From assembly GCA_018831195.1 (NCBI GenBank), contig JAHJDP010000118.1:47166-111165 (forward strand): 64,000 nt of DNA. The letters are read 5' to 3'. The stretch comes from Candidatus Eisenbacteria bacterium (GTDB lineage: Bacteria > Eisenbacteria > RBG-16-71-46 > CAIMUX01 > JAHJDP01). How positions within the stretch are numbered: position 1 is the stretch's first letter; each line of letters starts with the position of its first letter. A program made the position numbers and the translations under genes. Of this stretch, positions 27,488 through 36,275 are shown piece after piece. The notes below the pieces were generated by a model, which made no database searches, was not told where the DNA came from, and saw nothing but the letters and a program-made list of their open reading frames with translations.

Positions 27488-28304
27488 CCGCCTTATACTT
27501 TTCAATCCTGGGCGCAATCCATGATCCGAACAGGTGTCCTTCCGGCGATTGTTCAACCCGCATCCTCAATCCAAAAACCGTCTCAATAAGATCCTCGCTC
27601 ATGAGCGCCGCGGGAGTTCCTTGAGCCGCTGTCCGCCCTCCCTTTAACACCAGCAGTCCATGGCAGTAGGCCGATTGAAGGTTGATTTGATGATCGGCCA
27701 AGATGATTCCCAATCCCTCGTTCTCCGCCAGGCGGCGTAGGCGCTCATATGTCTCTTGTTGATAGCGGATATCCAGATTCGAAACCGGCTCATCCAAGAG
27801 CAATAATGGAGCGCCCTGGGCCAGCGCCCGGGCCAGTAAGACCCGCTGCCGCTCACCTCCCGACAAGGTCTCGATCTCTCTATGTTCGAGAGACTCCAGC
27901 GAACAGTACTCGATGGCCCAATTGATCTTTTCGTTATCTTCCCCGCGTACCCGCCCAAGAGTGCCGAGGTGGGGATATCGTCCCAGGGCGACAACGTCGC
28001 GGACGGTGGCCTGAAATGGAGTCTGCGCGGCCTGAGGAACATAGGCCATTGTCCGCCCCCTCTCGCGGGCGGAATAATCCTTCAGGCTTCTGCCATTGAT
28101 CTGAATTGTCCCCGCCTCGGCCGGAAGGAGCCCCGCTATTACCTTTAGCAGGGTACTCTTACCCGATCCATTCGGCCCCAGGAGACCCAAAATTTGCCCG
28201 CTGAAGACGGACAAGGAGGGCACACGAAGCTGAAATCCGCCAGGATAGCCCGTCTCAAGCCCGCTCAGGTCCAATAATGGGTATCTGTCATCATTTAAAT
28301 ACAC
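27468..28304 (-). CDS. ABC transporter ATP-binding protein, BtuD/FhuC family
   Basis: The 278-residue cytoplasmic ATPase has Walker A GPNGSGKST, Q-loop YVPQAAQTPF, signature LSGGERQRV, Walker B LLLLDEPVSNLD and the H-loop DHQ. The family with the short Q-loop and ALGRYPHLG fits B12/iron-siderophore importers. The start is GTG at 28304; no in-frame ATG is closer. It heads the import set, and the promoter would lie in 28305-28464, shared with the divergent DUF5658 gene. No cobalamin riboswitch was recognised there. Confidence 0.94.
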   Translation of the reverse strand: MYLNDDRYPLLDLSGLETGYPGGFQLRVPSLSVFSGQILGLLGPNGSGKSTLLKVIAGLLPAEAGTIQINGRSLKDYSARERGRTMAYVPQAAQTPFQATVRDVVALGRYPHLGTLGRVRGEDNEKINWAIEYCSLESLEHREIETLSGGERQRVLLARALAQGAPLLLLDEPVSNLDIRYQQETYERLRRLAENEGLGIILADHQINLQSAYCHGLLVLKGGRTAAQGTPAALMSEDLIETVFGLRMRVEQSPEGHLFGSWIAPRIEKYKADEADDR

Positions 28305-28384
28305 TATGGCGACCTATTTCTCCAAGACCCTCGCCGCACAATGGATATATTATGATGTGATTCAACGAGTTACAATGACTTCAC

Positions 28385-28414
28385 TTGCACCGCGCCCCGT
28401 TTCTGTGGTACAAT
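28385..28414 (+). promoter_or_regulatory. Putative promoter of the DUF5658 gene
   Basis: TTGCAC (28385-28390) and TACAAT (28409-28414) are spaced by 18 bases and match consensus at four and five of six positions. Transcription would begin near 28421, 44 bases before the chosen GTG start at 28465. This argues against earlier in-frame starts at 28306 or 28375. Confidence 0.42.
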
Positions 28415-28464
28415 GTATACAGAAGATGACACCTATAAGAGTACATCACCGCGGGGGTAACAGG

Positions 28465-28971
28465 GTGACAAGAGATTCAAACTTCCCCGGGCCCAAATTG
28501 ATTCCCGTGCCGTCCTCGAATCACCGACCCGGCATCCCGCGCCCTCGGAGGCTTTTCAGAGATCGGCGGCGCCATCCGACTCCTATTCTCTCCCGCTTCA
28601 CCTTTCGCGGCCGCCGGCGTGGCGCCCGCCGGGATGGAGAGGTTGTCGGGCTCTATATTGATCGCCTGTCACCGGGGATCGTTTGGCCGCTCCTTCTCAT
28701 CTTTGTCTTTCATTGCATCGATGCGGTTTTAACACTGGCTCACATACAGAGAGGTGGGGTCGAGTTGAATCCCTTTATGGCCTTGCTCATCGATGCAGCG
28801 CCCGCCGCCTTCATTTCCGTTAAGCTCGGCCTTTCAACTTTTGGGTTACTCTTTCTCGGCCTGCATCAGAATTTCCCCCACGTCCGAAAGGGGATCGCTG
28901 CGCTTTTTGCGATCTTCCTCTGCGTCGTTCTATATCATATCTTCTTGCTGATACAGATTGCTGTCTCGTAA
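28465..28971 (+). CDS. DUF5658-family membrane protein
   Basis: From the GTG at 28465 the product is 168 residues. It has a basic, Pro/Arg-rich N-terminal part of about 65 residues and a C-terminal DUF5658 domain with three hydrophobic helices. The conserved motif is HCIDAVLTLAHIQRGGVELNPFM, where an acidic residue and NP mark the family. The function of DUF5658 is unknown. The frame is open further upstream to 28306, but a promoter-like pair at 28385-28414 and overlap with the start of the ABC ATPase gene favour the later start. It converges on lemA with 20 bases between the genes. Confidence 0.72.
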   Translation: MTRDSNFPGPKLIPVPSSNHRPGIPRPRRLFRDRRRHPTPILSRFTFRGRRRGARRDGEVVGLYIDRLSPGIVWPLLLIFVFHCIDAVLTLAHIQRGGVELNPFMALLIDAAPAAFISVKLGLSTFGLLFLGLHQNFPHVRKGIAALFAIFLCVVLYHIFLLIQIAVS

Positions 28972-28991
28972 GTTTCCTTTTCCGCCCGCCC

Positions 28992-29582
28992 TTATTGTCC
29001 CTCGCCGGTGAATTTCACCTTAGGCGCTTCTTTCGCATCCTCGGTCGTTTCAAACAGCGTCGCCCGCTCAAAGCCAAACATTCCAGCAATGATGTTCGCC
29101 GGAAAGGTTCTTATCTTGATGTTTAAATCTCTTGCCGTTTCATTATATCTTCTGCGCGCCGTTGCAATTCTATTCTCCGTTCCGGCAAGTTCGTCTTGAA
29201 GCCGGATGAAGTTCTCATTGGCCTTCAAGTCGGGATACCGCTCTACGACGACCATCAACCGGGCCAAGGCTCCGGATAATTCTTGGTTGGCGTTTATCTT
29301 TTCCTCGACCGTTCCGGCGCCGGCCACCTTGCTCCGCGCCTCGGTCACCTTAACAAATACATCCTGCTCATGCTGCGCGTACCCTTTGACTGTTTCCACG
29401 AGGTTGGGAATCAAATCATAGCGGCGCTGGAACTGGTTCTCCACCTCGCTCCAGGCTGTTTTTGACGTTTCGTCCAACCCCACCAGTCCGTTGTATGTTG
29501 TTTTCACCCAGCCGCCGACAGAAAGACCCAAGACAATGAGTATTCCCAATATGACAAGCCCGATGATGGCTCCCCGTCCCAT
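28992..29582 (-). CDS. lemA: LemA family protein
   Basis: The 196-residue protein has one N-terminal membrane helix (LVILGILIVLGLSVGGW) and a four-helix LemA domain with the usual YNGLVGLDE, VENQFQRRYDLIPNLVETVKGYA and FPANIIAGMFGF motifs. LemA proteins are membrane-anchored and poorly understood; they often sit next to a TPM-domain protein and are linked to envelope or stress functions. AGGAGG precedes the ATG. It is the last of three minus-strand genes with a nucleotidyltransferase-like and a TPM gene. Confidence 0.94.
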   Translation of the reverse strand: MGRGAIIGLVILGILIVLGLSVGGWVKTTYNGLVGLDETSKTAWSEVENQFQRRYDLIPNLVETVKGYAQHEQDVFVKVTEARSKVAGAGTVEEKINANQELSGALARLMVVVERYPDLKANENFIRLQDELAGTENRIATARRRYNETARDLNIKIRTFPANIIAGMFGFERATLFETTEDAKEAPKVKFTGEGQ

Positions 29583-29645
29583 AGTATTCCTCCTGCGTTA
29601 AACGCTGCTCGTTCGCGCCGCTCTACCGGTCTCTTGCGGCACCGG

Positions 29646-30398
29646 CTAAGACAAGGCCTTTTCGTTTCTCAATCCGCCTTGGTCAACCCATGTTGCCAAT
29701 CTCTCGATTTCATTAATATATCGCGACATCGCTTTGTGCATTGTTTCCGTTTGCGGCCGCCCCTGCTCTTTCTTTATCCTCCACAACTCCCGGAATAGGC
29801 CGGTATCAAGATTAAAAGTCTCATTCCCGGACTTCAACAAATCCTCCCCCCAGACCTTCCAGTCCCGACCCCTTAGATATAACAATCCTTGGAATATCGC
29901 CGTCATCGCAGGAAGGCTTTGGGAAACGAGGCCTCGCATAACATGCCGGGATCCCGCGCTGTCAACATAGGCTTCGCGCAATAAAAGAAGCTTGGACTTC
30001 AATTCCCGTTCACATTGAAGCCGCACATATTCGGATTGGAATTCAAGATCCGCCAGCGGATCCTCACCATACAAAAGGCGGTATGCCGCCATGATCGAAA
30101 GAAATTCTAATGGATAGGAATCCAGACTCCTGCGAATCACCTCACGGCGCATAAAAAGCGGTGTTGCTATGCGGATCCGCCGCCAACGCCGCGTTAGAGG
30201 CTGTACTTTGCGGAGTGTTTCGGGTTTCACGTCGTCTGACACGATGAGAAAGTTCAAGTCGGACCGGCTGGGACTGAAATCCGAACGGGCGGCGCTTCCA
30301 TACAGCACCACCGATTCCAAACGGTCTCCCCATATTCCCTTCACGTCGTCTAGAAAGACCATGCAATTCGTGTTTGGATCCTTGCTGCGCATAAACAT
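29646..30398 (-). CDS. Nucleotidyltransferase-fold protein with SDLN active-site variant
   Basis: The 250-residue protein has a pol-beta-like nucleotidyltransferase motif at its N-terminus, VVLYGSAARSDFSPSRSDLN. The Gly-Ser (34-35) and first Asp (47) are present, but the second metal-binding Asp is Asn49. The rest is helical, with no partner toxin or antitoxin next to it. The start is at the ATG at 30398 with GGAGG seven bases upstream. It lies between lemA and the TPM gene (63 and 77 bases from them), so it is probably part of their transcript. It may bind nucleotides without transferring them. Confidence 0.8.
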   Translation of the reverse strand: MFMRSKDPNTNCMVFLDDVKGIWGDRLESVVLYGSAARSDFSPSRSDLNFLIVSDDVKPETLRKVQPLTRRWRRIRIATPLFMRREVIRRSLDSYPLEFLSIMAAYRLLYGEDPLADLEFQSEYVRLQCERELKSKLLLLREAYVDSAGSRHVMRGLVSQSLPAMTAIFQGLLYLRGRDWKVWGEDLLKSGNETFNLDTGLFRELWRIKKEQGRPQTETMHKAMSRYINEIERLATWVDQGGLRNEKALS

Positions 30399-30475
30399 GT
30401 CGCATCCTCCGAATGCCGGTTTCAGCCTATTGCGCTCCTCGTTCCCTGGCATGTGTCCGATAGGCCGCCCATCCG

Positions 30476-31303
30476 TCAGTAACGCCCTCCGGCGCCGCCG
30501 CCACCAGACATCCCCCCTCCAAATCCGCCGAAGCCGCCGCCAAACCCCCCGAAACCTCCAGAGCCCCCCCGGCCTCGTCCGCCACCCCCCGCCATCCCCA
30601 TGAGCAGAATCATCCCTAACATTGGATTTTTCCTGAAGATAGCCATATAAATAATGATAAATATAACAAGGGGCAGCCAGCCGCCCCGCTTGGATTTGCC
30701 GGGGCGTTGGGTGGATATCGGCTCGCCAGTGAGGGTTTTAATGTCGATGCCCTGTTCTTTGGCCACGATTTGGGCCATCGATGCCATCATGCCGAGATAG
30801 GCCTGGAATCGCTCCTCTGGAGATATTTGCCGCCGATCCCTGAAAGGCCTCGTGAAATAGTCATCCCGAAGCTGGCCGACGAGGCCATCGGGCAGAATCC
30901 CCTCCAGCCCATACCCCACCTCGACCCGCATTGACCGGTCGTTGATCGCATCCAAAAGGAGCGCCCCCCGGTTGTCAGTCCGGCCGATCTTCCAGGTTTC
31001 AAAAAGACGGACCGCAACATCATCGCGATTCTCTCCTTCGAGGCTTGGGATGATGACCAGGGCGAATTGGGCGCCGGTTTTCTGATCGAGTTGGCTCAGA
31101 AAACTTTCGAGGGTCTGCTTATCTTGCGTCCGCAGGACCCCGGCAAAGTCATTGACATACCCCGTCGGGCTCGGGATGGAGAGCCCCCCCAGATGGAATG
31201 CCTGCGCGTGGGCCGCGCCAAAGCCAACGCCGGCGGACAGGAACATCCCCACGACAAAGACTGTCGCAAGGCGGGCACCGAAATTTCGCTTATTAGTCCC
31301 CAT
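30476..31303 (-). CDS. TPM-domain membrane protein (YgcG-like)
   Basis: The 275-residue product has a signal peptide (about residues 9-34, ending AAHAQA). A TPM domain follows (about 45-165, YVNDFAGVLRTQDKQTLESFL ... VEVGYGLEGILPDG), then one or two membrane helices near residues 213-245 and a Gly/Phe-rich tail ending GGGGAGGRY. TPM proteins are thought to act at the envelope and some bind calcium. The gene heads the TPM / nucleotidyltransferase / LemA set. An upstream ATG at 31336 would add 11 residues; the later start is preferred because the signal peptide follows it directly. Confidence 0.88.
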   Translation of the reverse strand: MGTNKRNFGARLATVFVVGMFLSAGVGFGAAHAQAFHLGGLSIPSPTGYVNDFAGVLRTQDKQTLESFLSQLDQKTGAQFALVIIPSLEGENRDDVAVRLFETWKIGRTDNRGALLLDAINDRSMRVEVGYGLEGILPDGLVGQLRDDYFTRPFRDRRQISPEERFQAYLGMMASMAQIVAKEQGIDIKTLTGEPISTQRPGKSKRGGWLPLVIFIIIYMAIFRKNPMLGMILLMGMAGGGGRGRGGSGGFGGFGGGFGGFGGGMSGGGGAGGRY

Positions 31304-31454
31304 GGCGTTCCATTCTACCGAACCTCTCCAGGCCATCCAAGTGATACGGCCTCATTCATGGGTCATATCGATAACGGCATCTTACACCCGTGTCCGGCCC
31401 CGGGACCCGCGGTGCTCATCTTGCCCATGTGCTCATCTTGCCCATTAGATCGAG

Positions 31455-32189
31455 TTGCGTCATTCTCTTATTGTGTCAGCCATAACATTAACATCCCTGG
31501 TCCAAACTCTTCGGGCTCGATTGGCGGCGCCGTTACCAGGAGCCGCCGGCCAAGCGTTGATGGCTCCTCGGCCTCGGCCGGGGTGGGCGGTGGATTGGGG
31601 GGAATCGCCTCATACAAGGACGGCGGCGACACTTGCCCTGTTCTATGAAAAGGAAAAGCGACTTCGTCTTCTCCTTACCATGCGAACGGAAACACTCGAC
31701 TCCCACAGGGGGCAAATATCCCTTCCTGGAGGAGGCGTTGAGCCGGGGGAAACATTTTAACAGGCCGCCCTTCGAGAGGGGCAGGAAGAGGTCGCCATTG
31801 ATCCCGCCTGCGTGTCGATTTTGGGACGGTTAACCCCCCTGCATGTCCCCGTCAGCGGCTTCTTGGTTCATCCCATCGTCGCCTTTTGCGAAAGGCCGCC
31901 TGAGCTCAAACTCAATCCCACCGAGGTCGACTGTATCTGTGAGGCGCCGCTGGATCACCTGCTTGAATCGTCATCCGTCGTGTGGCGATTAGAGCGCCGC
32001 AAAGGGTTGGAGCTTTTCATTCCCTATCTCACTTTCGAGGGATGGATGATCTGGGGCGCCACCGCAATGATGCTCTCGGAGCTCTTTACGATTTTGGGAT
32101 GGCCGGGACCACCGAATCCGCCGCCTATTGAAAAACTCCTGCTGTACAGCGACACTGATGCCTTGCCGGAGGATAGGGGAACCGATTGA
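31455..32189 (+). pseudogene. Nudix hydrolase (CoA pyrophosphatase-like) interrupted by an in-frame TAA
   Basis: Both halves are in one frame. The first, from a TTG at 31455, runs to the Nudix box and stops at TAA (31758-31760). The second continues in frame without a shift to 32187-32189. Read through, the box is GGVEPGETF-stop-QAALREGQEEVAI, and the stop occupies the place where Glu (GAA) is usual between GETF and QAALRE. The segment LLTMRTETLDSHRGQISLPGG resembles the NudL/CoA diphosphatase signature, an enzyme that cleaves CoA and its oxidised forms. The rest looks intact, so this is a recent nonsense change, a sequencing error, or a readthrough site. Its last codon overlaps the start of the TauE/SafE gene. 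Confidence 0.85.
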
Positions 32190-32947
32190 ACGCCATTGAC
32201 GATCTACCCAAACTCATCTTGGTCCTCGTTGTCGGCTTCGTCGCGGGGTTCATGAACTCATTGGCGGGGGGTGGATCGCTTCTGACCCTGCCGCTGCTCA
32301 TTTTTCTCGGCATTCCCGCTCCGGTCGCCAACGGCACCAACCGCGTCGCCCTCCTCTTCCAAAACATTGTCGCCGTTTGGAAATATGCCAAGGGGGGCGT
32401 CCGTCATTTTCGCGCGGGCCTCTTGCTGGCGATTCCTGCCTTGGTCGCAGCCTCTGTTGGGGCGTCGATTGCAGTTGGTATCAGCGACGAAGTATTAAGA
32501 CGGATTATCGGTGTCGTGCTGATTGTCGTGGGCTCTTTTGTTCTCCTCAGTCCTGATCGTTGGATCAAGGGATCAAAAAAGGCGCCCGGAAGAAAACCCT
32601 GGCTCCTTGGAATCGCCTTCATCCTCGTTGGTTTTTACGGCGGATTTATACAAGCCGGCATCGGGTTCTTTATTTTGGCGACGCTCGTGGTCTGGGGTGG
32701 ATACGATCTGGTGCACGCCAACGCGATCAAGGTTCTCGTCATTTTGGTCTATACCGTTCCCGCCCTGATCATCTTCGCAAGAAATGGACAGGTTGACTGG
32801 GTGACGGGGCTCATCTTATCAGTCGGCAATATGTCCGGCGCGTGGCTCGGCACTCATTTAGGTTTGAGCAAGGGCGCGGGATGGATCCGGTCGGTTCTGC
32901 TCGTTGCCATCCTCATCGCCGCCGCTCGCCTGATTTTTGCGCCGTAA
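32186..32947 (+). CDS. TauE/SafE (TSUP) family membrane transporter
   Basis: The 253-residue product has about eight hydrophobic helices and the two TSUP repeats. The first has AGFMNSLAGGGSLLTLPLLIFLGIPAPVANGTNRVAL and the second has GGFIQAGIGFFILATLVV. The family exports sulphite, sulphonates or similar organic anions. The start is TTG at 32186, whose first bases overlap the stop of the Nudix gene, so it is probably translated by coupling; the nonsense codon upstream might reduce this. Confidence 0.9.
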   Translation: MNAIDDLPKLILVLVVGFVAGFMNSLAGGGSLLTLPLLIFLGIPAPVANGTNRVALLFQNIVAVWKYAKGGVRHFRAGLLLAIPALVAASVGASIAVGISDEVLRRIIGVVLIVVGSFVLLSPDRWIKGSKKAPGRKPWLLGIAFILVGFYGGFIQAGIGFFILATLVVWGGYDLVHANAIKVLVILVYTVPALIIFARNGQVDWVTGLILSVGNMSGAWLGTHLGLSKGAGWIRSVLLVAILIAAARLIFAP

Positions 32948-33068
32948 GCGCCGGCTCGTCATCGGCCTGTACATCGTTGCCGGTAACACCTTGTTTTTAA
33001 ATCTGATACAAGTCCAGTTCGAAACCGTGCGCGATGCCCAGAATGTGATCGCCATGCGTCACTCGACT

Positions 33069-33653
33069 CTATTTGTGGTAAGGATTTTCTCCGATTTCGT
33101 GATCCGTCGTGTCATGAATAGCGCCTGCGGCGGGGACTGACTCGCGTATCCCCTTTTCAATCCCATTCTTCAGTGTCAGGCGGGCCATGGCGCACCCCTG
33201 ACACCCCCCGCCCAGTTTTATAAAAATTTCATTCCCTTTAACATCAATCAGTTCCACGCTGCCACCATGCGCGGCCAGGGTAGGGTTAATTTCGCCCTCA
33301 AACAACTCCATCACCTTATGGCGGATCTCTTCTTCGGGCGGCATTCCCTCCAGAACGGTGGAGGAAACGAGCGTCTCATCTGATTGAACGGCCTCGCGGA
33401 TTTTACCGCCAACCTGCATGGCCACCGGATACCAGTCGGATGTTCCTTCGGTTGTAATCGTGATCTTGTCATGGGCCACGAGGACCGCTTTGATCCCCTC
33501 GACCTCAAAGATTTTCTCGACCAAGGGGGAGCCCTGGGCCTTTGTATGATCGCTGAAGTAGAAAGAATGGTTCTCGAAAACCGGTTCTGTCGTCGTGAAG
33601 ACACACGTCTCTTGGTCCAGCGGCTGGGCCATGATCTTATTCTCCTGCTTCAT
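33069..33653 (-). CDS. Nfu-type iron-sulphur cluster carrier
   Basis: The 194-residue protein has an N-terminal Nfu scaffold domain (about 10-95, with FYFSDHTKAQGSPLVEKIFEVEGI) and a C-terminal NifU domain. The latter has the cluster-binding CxxC motif CQGCAMARLTLKNGIEKGIRE. It would carry and deliver [4Fe-4S] clusters to target proteins. AGGAGG six bases before the ATG at 33653 supports that start over the ATG seven codons later. The gene stands alone between the TauE/SafE gene (convergent) and the YCII-SRPBCC gene (same strand, 75 bases upstream). Confidence 0.92.
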   Translation of the reverse strand: MKQENKIMAQPLDQETCVFTTTEPVFENHSFYFSDHTKAQGSPLVEKIFEVEGIKAVLVAHDKITITTEGTSDWYPVAMQVGGKIREAVQSDETLVSSTVLEGMPPEEEIRHKVMELFEGEINPTLAAHGGSVELIDVKGNEIFIKLGGGCQGCAMARLTLKNGIEKGIRESVPAAGAIHDTTDHEIGENPYHK

Positions 33654-33728
33654 GGGTTTCCTCCTGTTGGATCTATGCGCCCCCCATTCGTTCCCCCGGT
33701 CAAAATAGGGCCAGGCGACGCGCCCACA

Positions 33729-34505
33729 TCACTCTCTGTGGCCCTCCGCAAAGCGCCGGAGGAATTGATCCATGACATGCGACCAAGCAATGTTGAAGTA
33801 GTTCCACACGGCATCCCATTTCTCGCCCGTGTCAAAACCATAATGTGCGAGATTGACTCGGATGCGTCCATCTTGAAGCTGGCGGAAATTGAGAATGACC
33901 CGCGTGCGCCGCTCGCGGATCTCCGGATACTCTGGTGGGGCGTTCCAGCTGAAGGACAACATTTCCTTTGGAAGGAAACTCAACACCTGGCACCCTTCAG
34001 AGCCCCGAAGTCCTCCACGTTCCTCAGAATCGAAATAGATTTCGTAGGCTCCGCCAATCTTCATTTCGATCCTGGCATCGAATGCAAAAAAACTCTTCAC
34101 CCCCTCAACTGTGGTCCACGCCCTCCAAACCTCATCGAGCGTCGCCTGCACATGAACTTCGTATCTGATGAGACGATCTGTCGGATTTTCAACATGCTGC
34201 GGCGGCGAGTCCTTCTGATGAAGTGAGGTATAGAAGGGGTGCAACTCTCCCTCAAAAACACCGGCCAATATCGCCGGATCCTGTCTCAAAATCCCGGCGG
34301 CGTCTTCGGGCGTAGCGGCATTGAATATGATGATCCCGTCGGGTCGGTCGAGATAGGGGCCGGCCAGCACCAGGATTCCAGAGTTAAATCGCTCCTTCCA
34401 GTATTCGTAATGCTCTGCGACCGTTGCCTTTTCGTCATTCGAGGCATCTTTCAGAAAGGTCGGACGAGTGGCCCTGAGGAGGATAACATATTCCTTCGTT
34501 TCCAT
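33729..34505 (-). CDS. YCII-SRPBCC fusion protein
   Basis: The 258-residue product joins two small domains. Residues 1-95 are a YCII-like ferredoxin fold (YVILLRATRP ... HYEYWKERFNSGILVLAGPYLDRPDG), with the conserved His in AEHYEYW. Residues 108-258 are an SRPBCC/AHSA1-like ligand-binding domain (IRYEVHVQATLDEVWRAWTTVEGVKSFFAFDARIEMKIGGAYEIYF). The second is often found in stress-linked small proteins. The fusion implies one ligand-handling unit. AGGAGG stands before the ATG. The neighbour upstream is a GyrI-like small-molecule-binding protein on the same strand, 150 bases away. Confidence 0.86.
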   Translation of the reverse strand: METKEYVILLRATRPTFLKDASNDEKATVAEHYEYWKERFNSGILVLAGPYLDRPDGIIIFNAATPEDAAGILRQDPAILAGVFEGELHPFYTSLHQKDSPPQHVENPTDRLIRYEVHVQATLDEVWRAWTTVEGVKSFFAFDARIEMKIGGAYEIYFDSEERGGLRGSEGCQVLSFLPKEMLSFSWNAPPEYPEIRERRTRVILNFRQLQDGRIRVNLAHYGFDTGEKWDAVWNYFNIAWSHVMDQFLRRFAEGHRE

Positions 34506-34655
34506 GATGAGGGCCTCCTAGATTGGCCTCGGAAGATAAAGCAGATGGCGCCCTGGTTGCTGTAGCAGATGCCGAGATCGCCATTGTATACAGCCGCATG
34601 GCCATCGCGCGACTTTTGGTTCGCGCGCTCCATTCCCAGCCCTTGCCGATATAAG

Positions 34656-35117
34656 CTATTGTATAGGAAGAATGATCTCGGTTTTCAAGCCTTCCGGATC
34701 TGGTATTCCGCTTGGGTCGGACCAGTATACCTCCCAAGGGGCCTCTGCGGGTGACTGCCCTTCGCTCTTCAACCATTGCTCCAGCGCGGTGTAGGCATCG
34801 CGCAACCGATTGACGGAGCCGACATGCCACGTGACGGCAACTTTTCCGCCGGGTAGTTCCCCGAGATTAATTCGCCCTTCTTCTTTCACCGGGGATTCCA
34901 CCGGAAAGCCCGCCTCAAGACCAACGCGATCTCGATCAAATTCCCGATACCATGTGAAGGGCGGACCCGCGGGATTTACACCTTGCTTCTGAAGGTACCT
35001 CCACACCTCCGGCAGAATTTCTTGCAGGGTTGGACCGATTTCTTCGGGTCGCGTTATCGCTCTGATGCTGACGACTTTCTGCGGTGCATGATTCTGGATT
35101 TCTATTTCGTAGGACAT
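34656..35117 (-). CDS. GyrI-like small-molecule-binding protein
   Basis: The 153-residue protein matches the GyrI-like / SOUL-type effector-binding fold found as the C-terminal half of AraC- or MerR-type regulators. Key parts are VVSIRAITRPEEIGPTLQEILPEVWRYLQKQG, AGPPFTWYREFDRDRVGLEAGFPV and GGKVAVTWHVGSVNRLRDAYTALEQWLK. It has no DNA-binding domain, so it acts alone, possibly hydrolysing or sequestering small hydrophobic molecules. GGAGG precedes the ATG. Confidence 0.88.
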   Translation of the reverse strand: MSYEIEIQNHAPQKVVSIRAITRPEEIGPTLQEILPEVWRYLQKQGVNPAGPPFTWYREFDRDRVGLEAGFPVESPVKEEGRINLGELPGGKVAVTWHVGSVNRLRDAYTALEQWLKSEGQSPAEAPWEVYWSDPSGIPDPEGLKTEIILPIQ

Positions 35118-35468
35118 ACTGCCTCCGTCGCTGTAGTCTTCCTCGTGTGGTCGGCATACCCGTTCACTGTCGAGAGACCCGACAATAACAATACTTTATC
35201 AATCAGACAACTCGATTCTCGATTTTTATATTAAAATTGTTCGTCTCGCTTCGAGTGTCTAGAATGCAACATGGTGTCACCAGATCGTTGCAGACCACAG
35301 GGCGCTTGCATTGGTTTGCTGCAGAGTGATGTTGGGTGTTACCAAGTCATCACCGGATTGCCCCCGGGGTGGCGGTGGGTTATCGTCGGAACATTGACTG
35401 GTTGTTAGTAAGTTAACCTTGGTTATCATCATTGGTCACCATCAGATGATGGCGCCATCGGAGCAATC
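35118..35468. other. Intergenic stretch between GyrI-like and sirtuin genes
   Basis: This 351-base gap is divergent, holding promoters for both neighbours. The left half is AT-rich (around 35200-35240). No box pair is good enough to mark, and no gene or hairpin terminator is visible. Confidence 0.5.
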
Positions 35469-36239
35469 ATGCGTCCGGAAACAGCACTCCCTGGCGAATT
35501 ATCGAGAGAAATAAGGGGCCTTCAATCCGTCGGCGCGATTACCGGAGCGGGCGTCTCCAAGGAATCGGGAATTCCCACGTACAGGGGTAAAGGCGGCCTC
35601 TACGACGACCCGGAAAAAGGGGATCAAACAGTCGATGCGCTCACCGCGACAACTTTGGCTGTTGATCCTGATCGTACATGGCGCGTCATCGCCGAACTCG
35701 CCCGTCAATCTCTTACGGCCAAGCCAAACGCCGCACACCATGCTCTAGTCAAAATAGAAAAGAATGTGACCCGGTTCATCCTGTTGACACAGAATGTAGA
35801 CGGCCTTCACCAACTTGCGGGAACACGTAACATCATCGATATCCATGGCAACACTTTTGACACCGTCTGTCTCGGATGCGATACACGTGGCCATCTTGAC
35901 CGCTCAACATTGACTTCAATAACCCGTACGCCCGTGTGCAATTCCTGCGGTGGTCATCTCAGGCCGGATGTCGTTCTGTTCGGCGAGATCCTTCCCCGGG
36001 ACAAGGTGGAACAGATGCGGCAGAACTTCTATATCAACCCTCCGGATCTCCTTGTTATCGCGGGGACTTCTGCGCTCTTTCCATATATCCTCGAGCCGAT
36101 TTTCATCGCTCGCGCAGCCGGCAAAATCACAGTAGAGATTAACCCCGAGCCGACGAAGTTGTCGGACCAGGTGGATTACTCTCTGCGAGGACCAGCCGGA
36201 GTCTACTTGCCGGCCCTGGCCGAGGCGTTGTTGAAATAG
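35469..36239 (+). CDS. SIR2-family NAD-dependent protein deacylase
   Basis: The 256-residue protein has the sirtuin motifs GAGVSKESGIPTYRG (NAD binding), TQNVDGLH, catalytic His in DIHGNTF, two zinc-binding Cys pairs (CLGC and CNSC) and GTSALFPY. It removes acyl groups from lysines using NAD+; which acyl group is preferred is not clear from the motif. GGAG lies a few bases before the ATG. It stands alone and converges on the metallophosphoesterase gene with 36 bases between stops. Confidence 0.94.
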   Translation: MRPETALPGELSREIRGLQSVGAITGAGVSKESGIPTYRGKGGLYDDPEKGDQTVDALTATTLAVDPDRTWRVIAELARQSLTAKPNAAHHALVKIEKNVTRFILLTQNVDGLHQLAGTRNIIDIHGNTFDTVCLGCDTRGHLDRSTLTSITRTPVCNSCGGHLRPDVVLFGEILPRDKVEQMRQNFYINPPDLLVIAGTSALFPYILEPIFIARAAGKITVEINPEPTKLSDQVDYSLRGPAGVYLPALAEALLK

Positions 36240-36275
36240 CACGGGATATCAACGCCTTCGGGGGTATGGCCGCTC

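Noticed and set aside
28305..28464. Possible cobalamin riboswitch upstream of the BtuFCD-like genes
   Set aside because: The region is too short and I could not find a B12-box-like sequence; expected from function but not seen.
33384..34226. A 280-codon open frame opposite nfu and the YCII-SRPBCC gene
   Set aside because: It spans two well-supported genes on the other strand and shows no domain or ribosome binding site.
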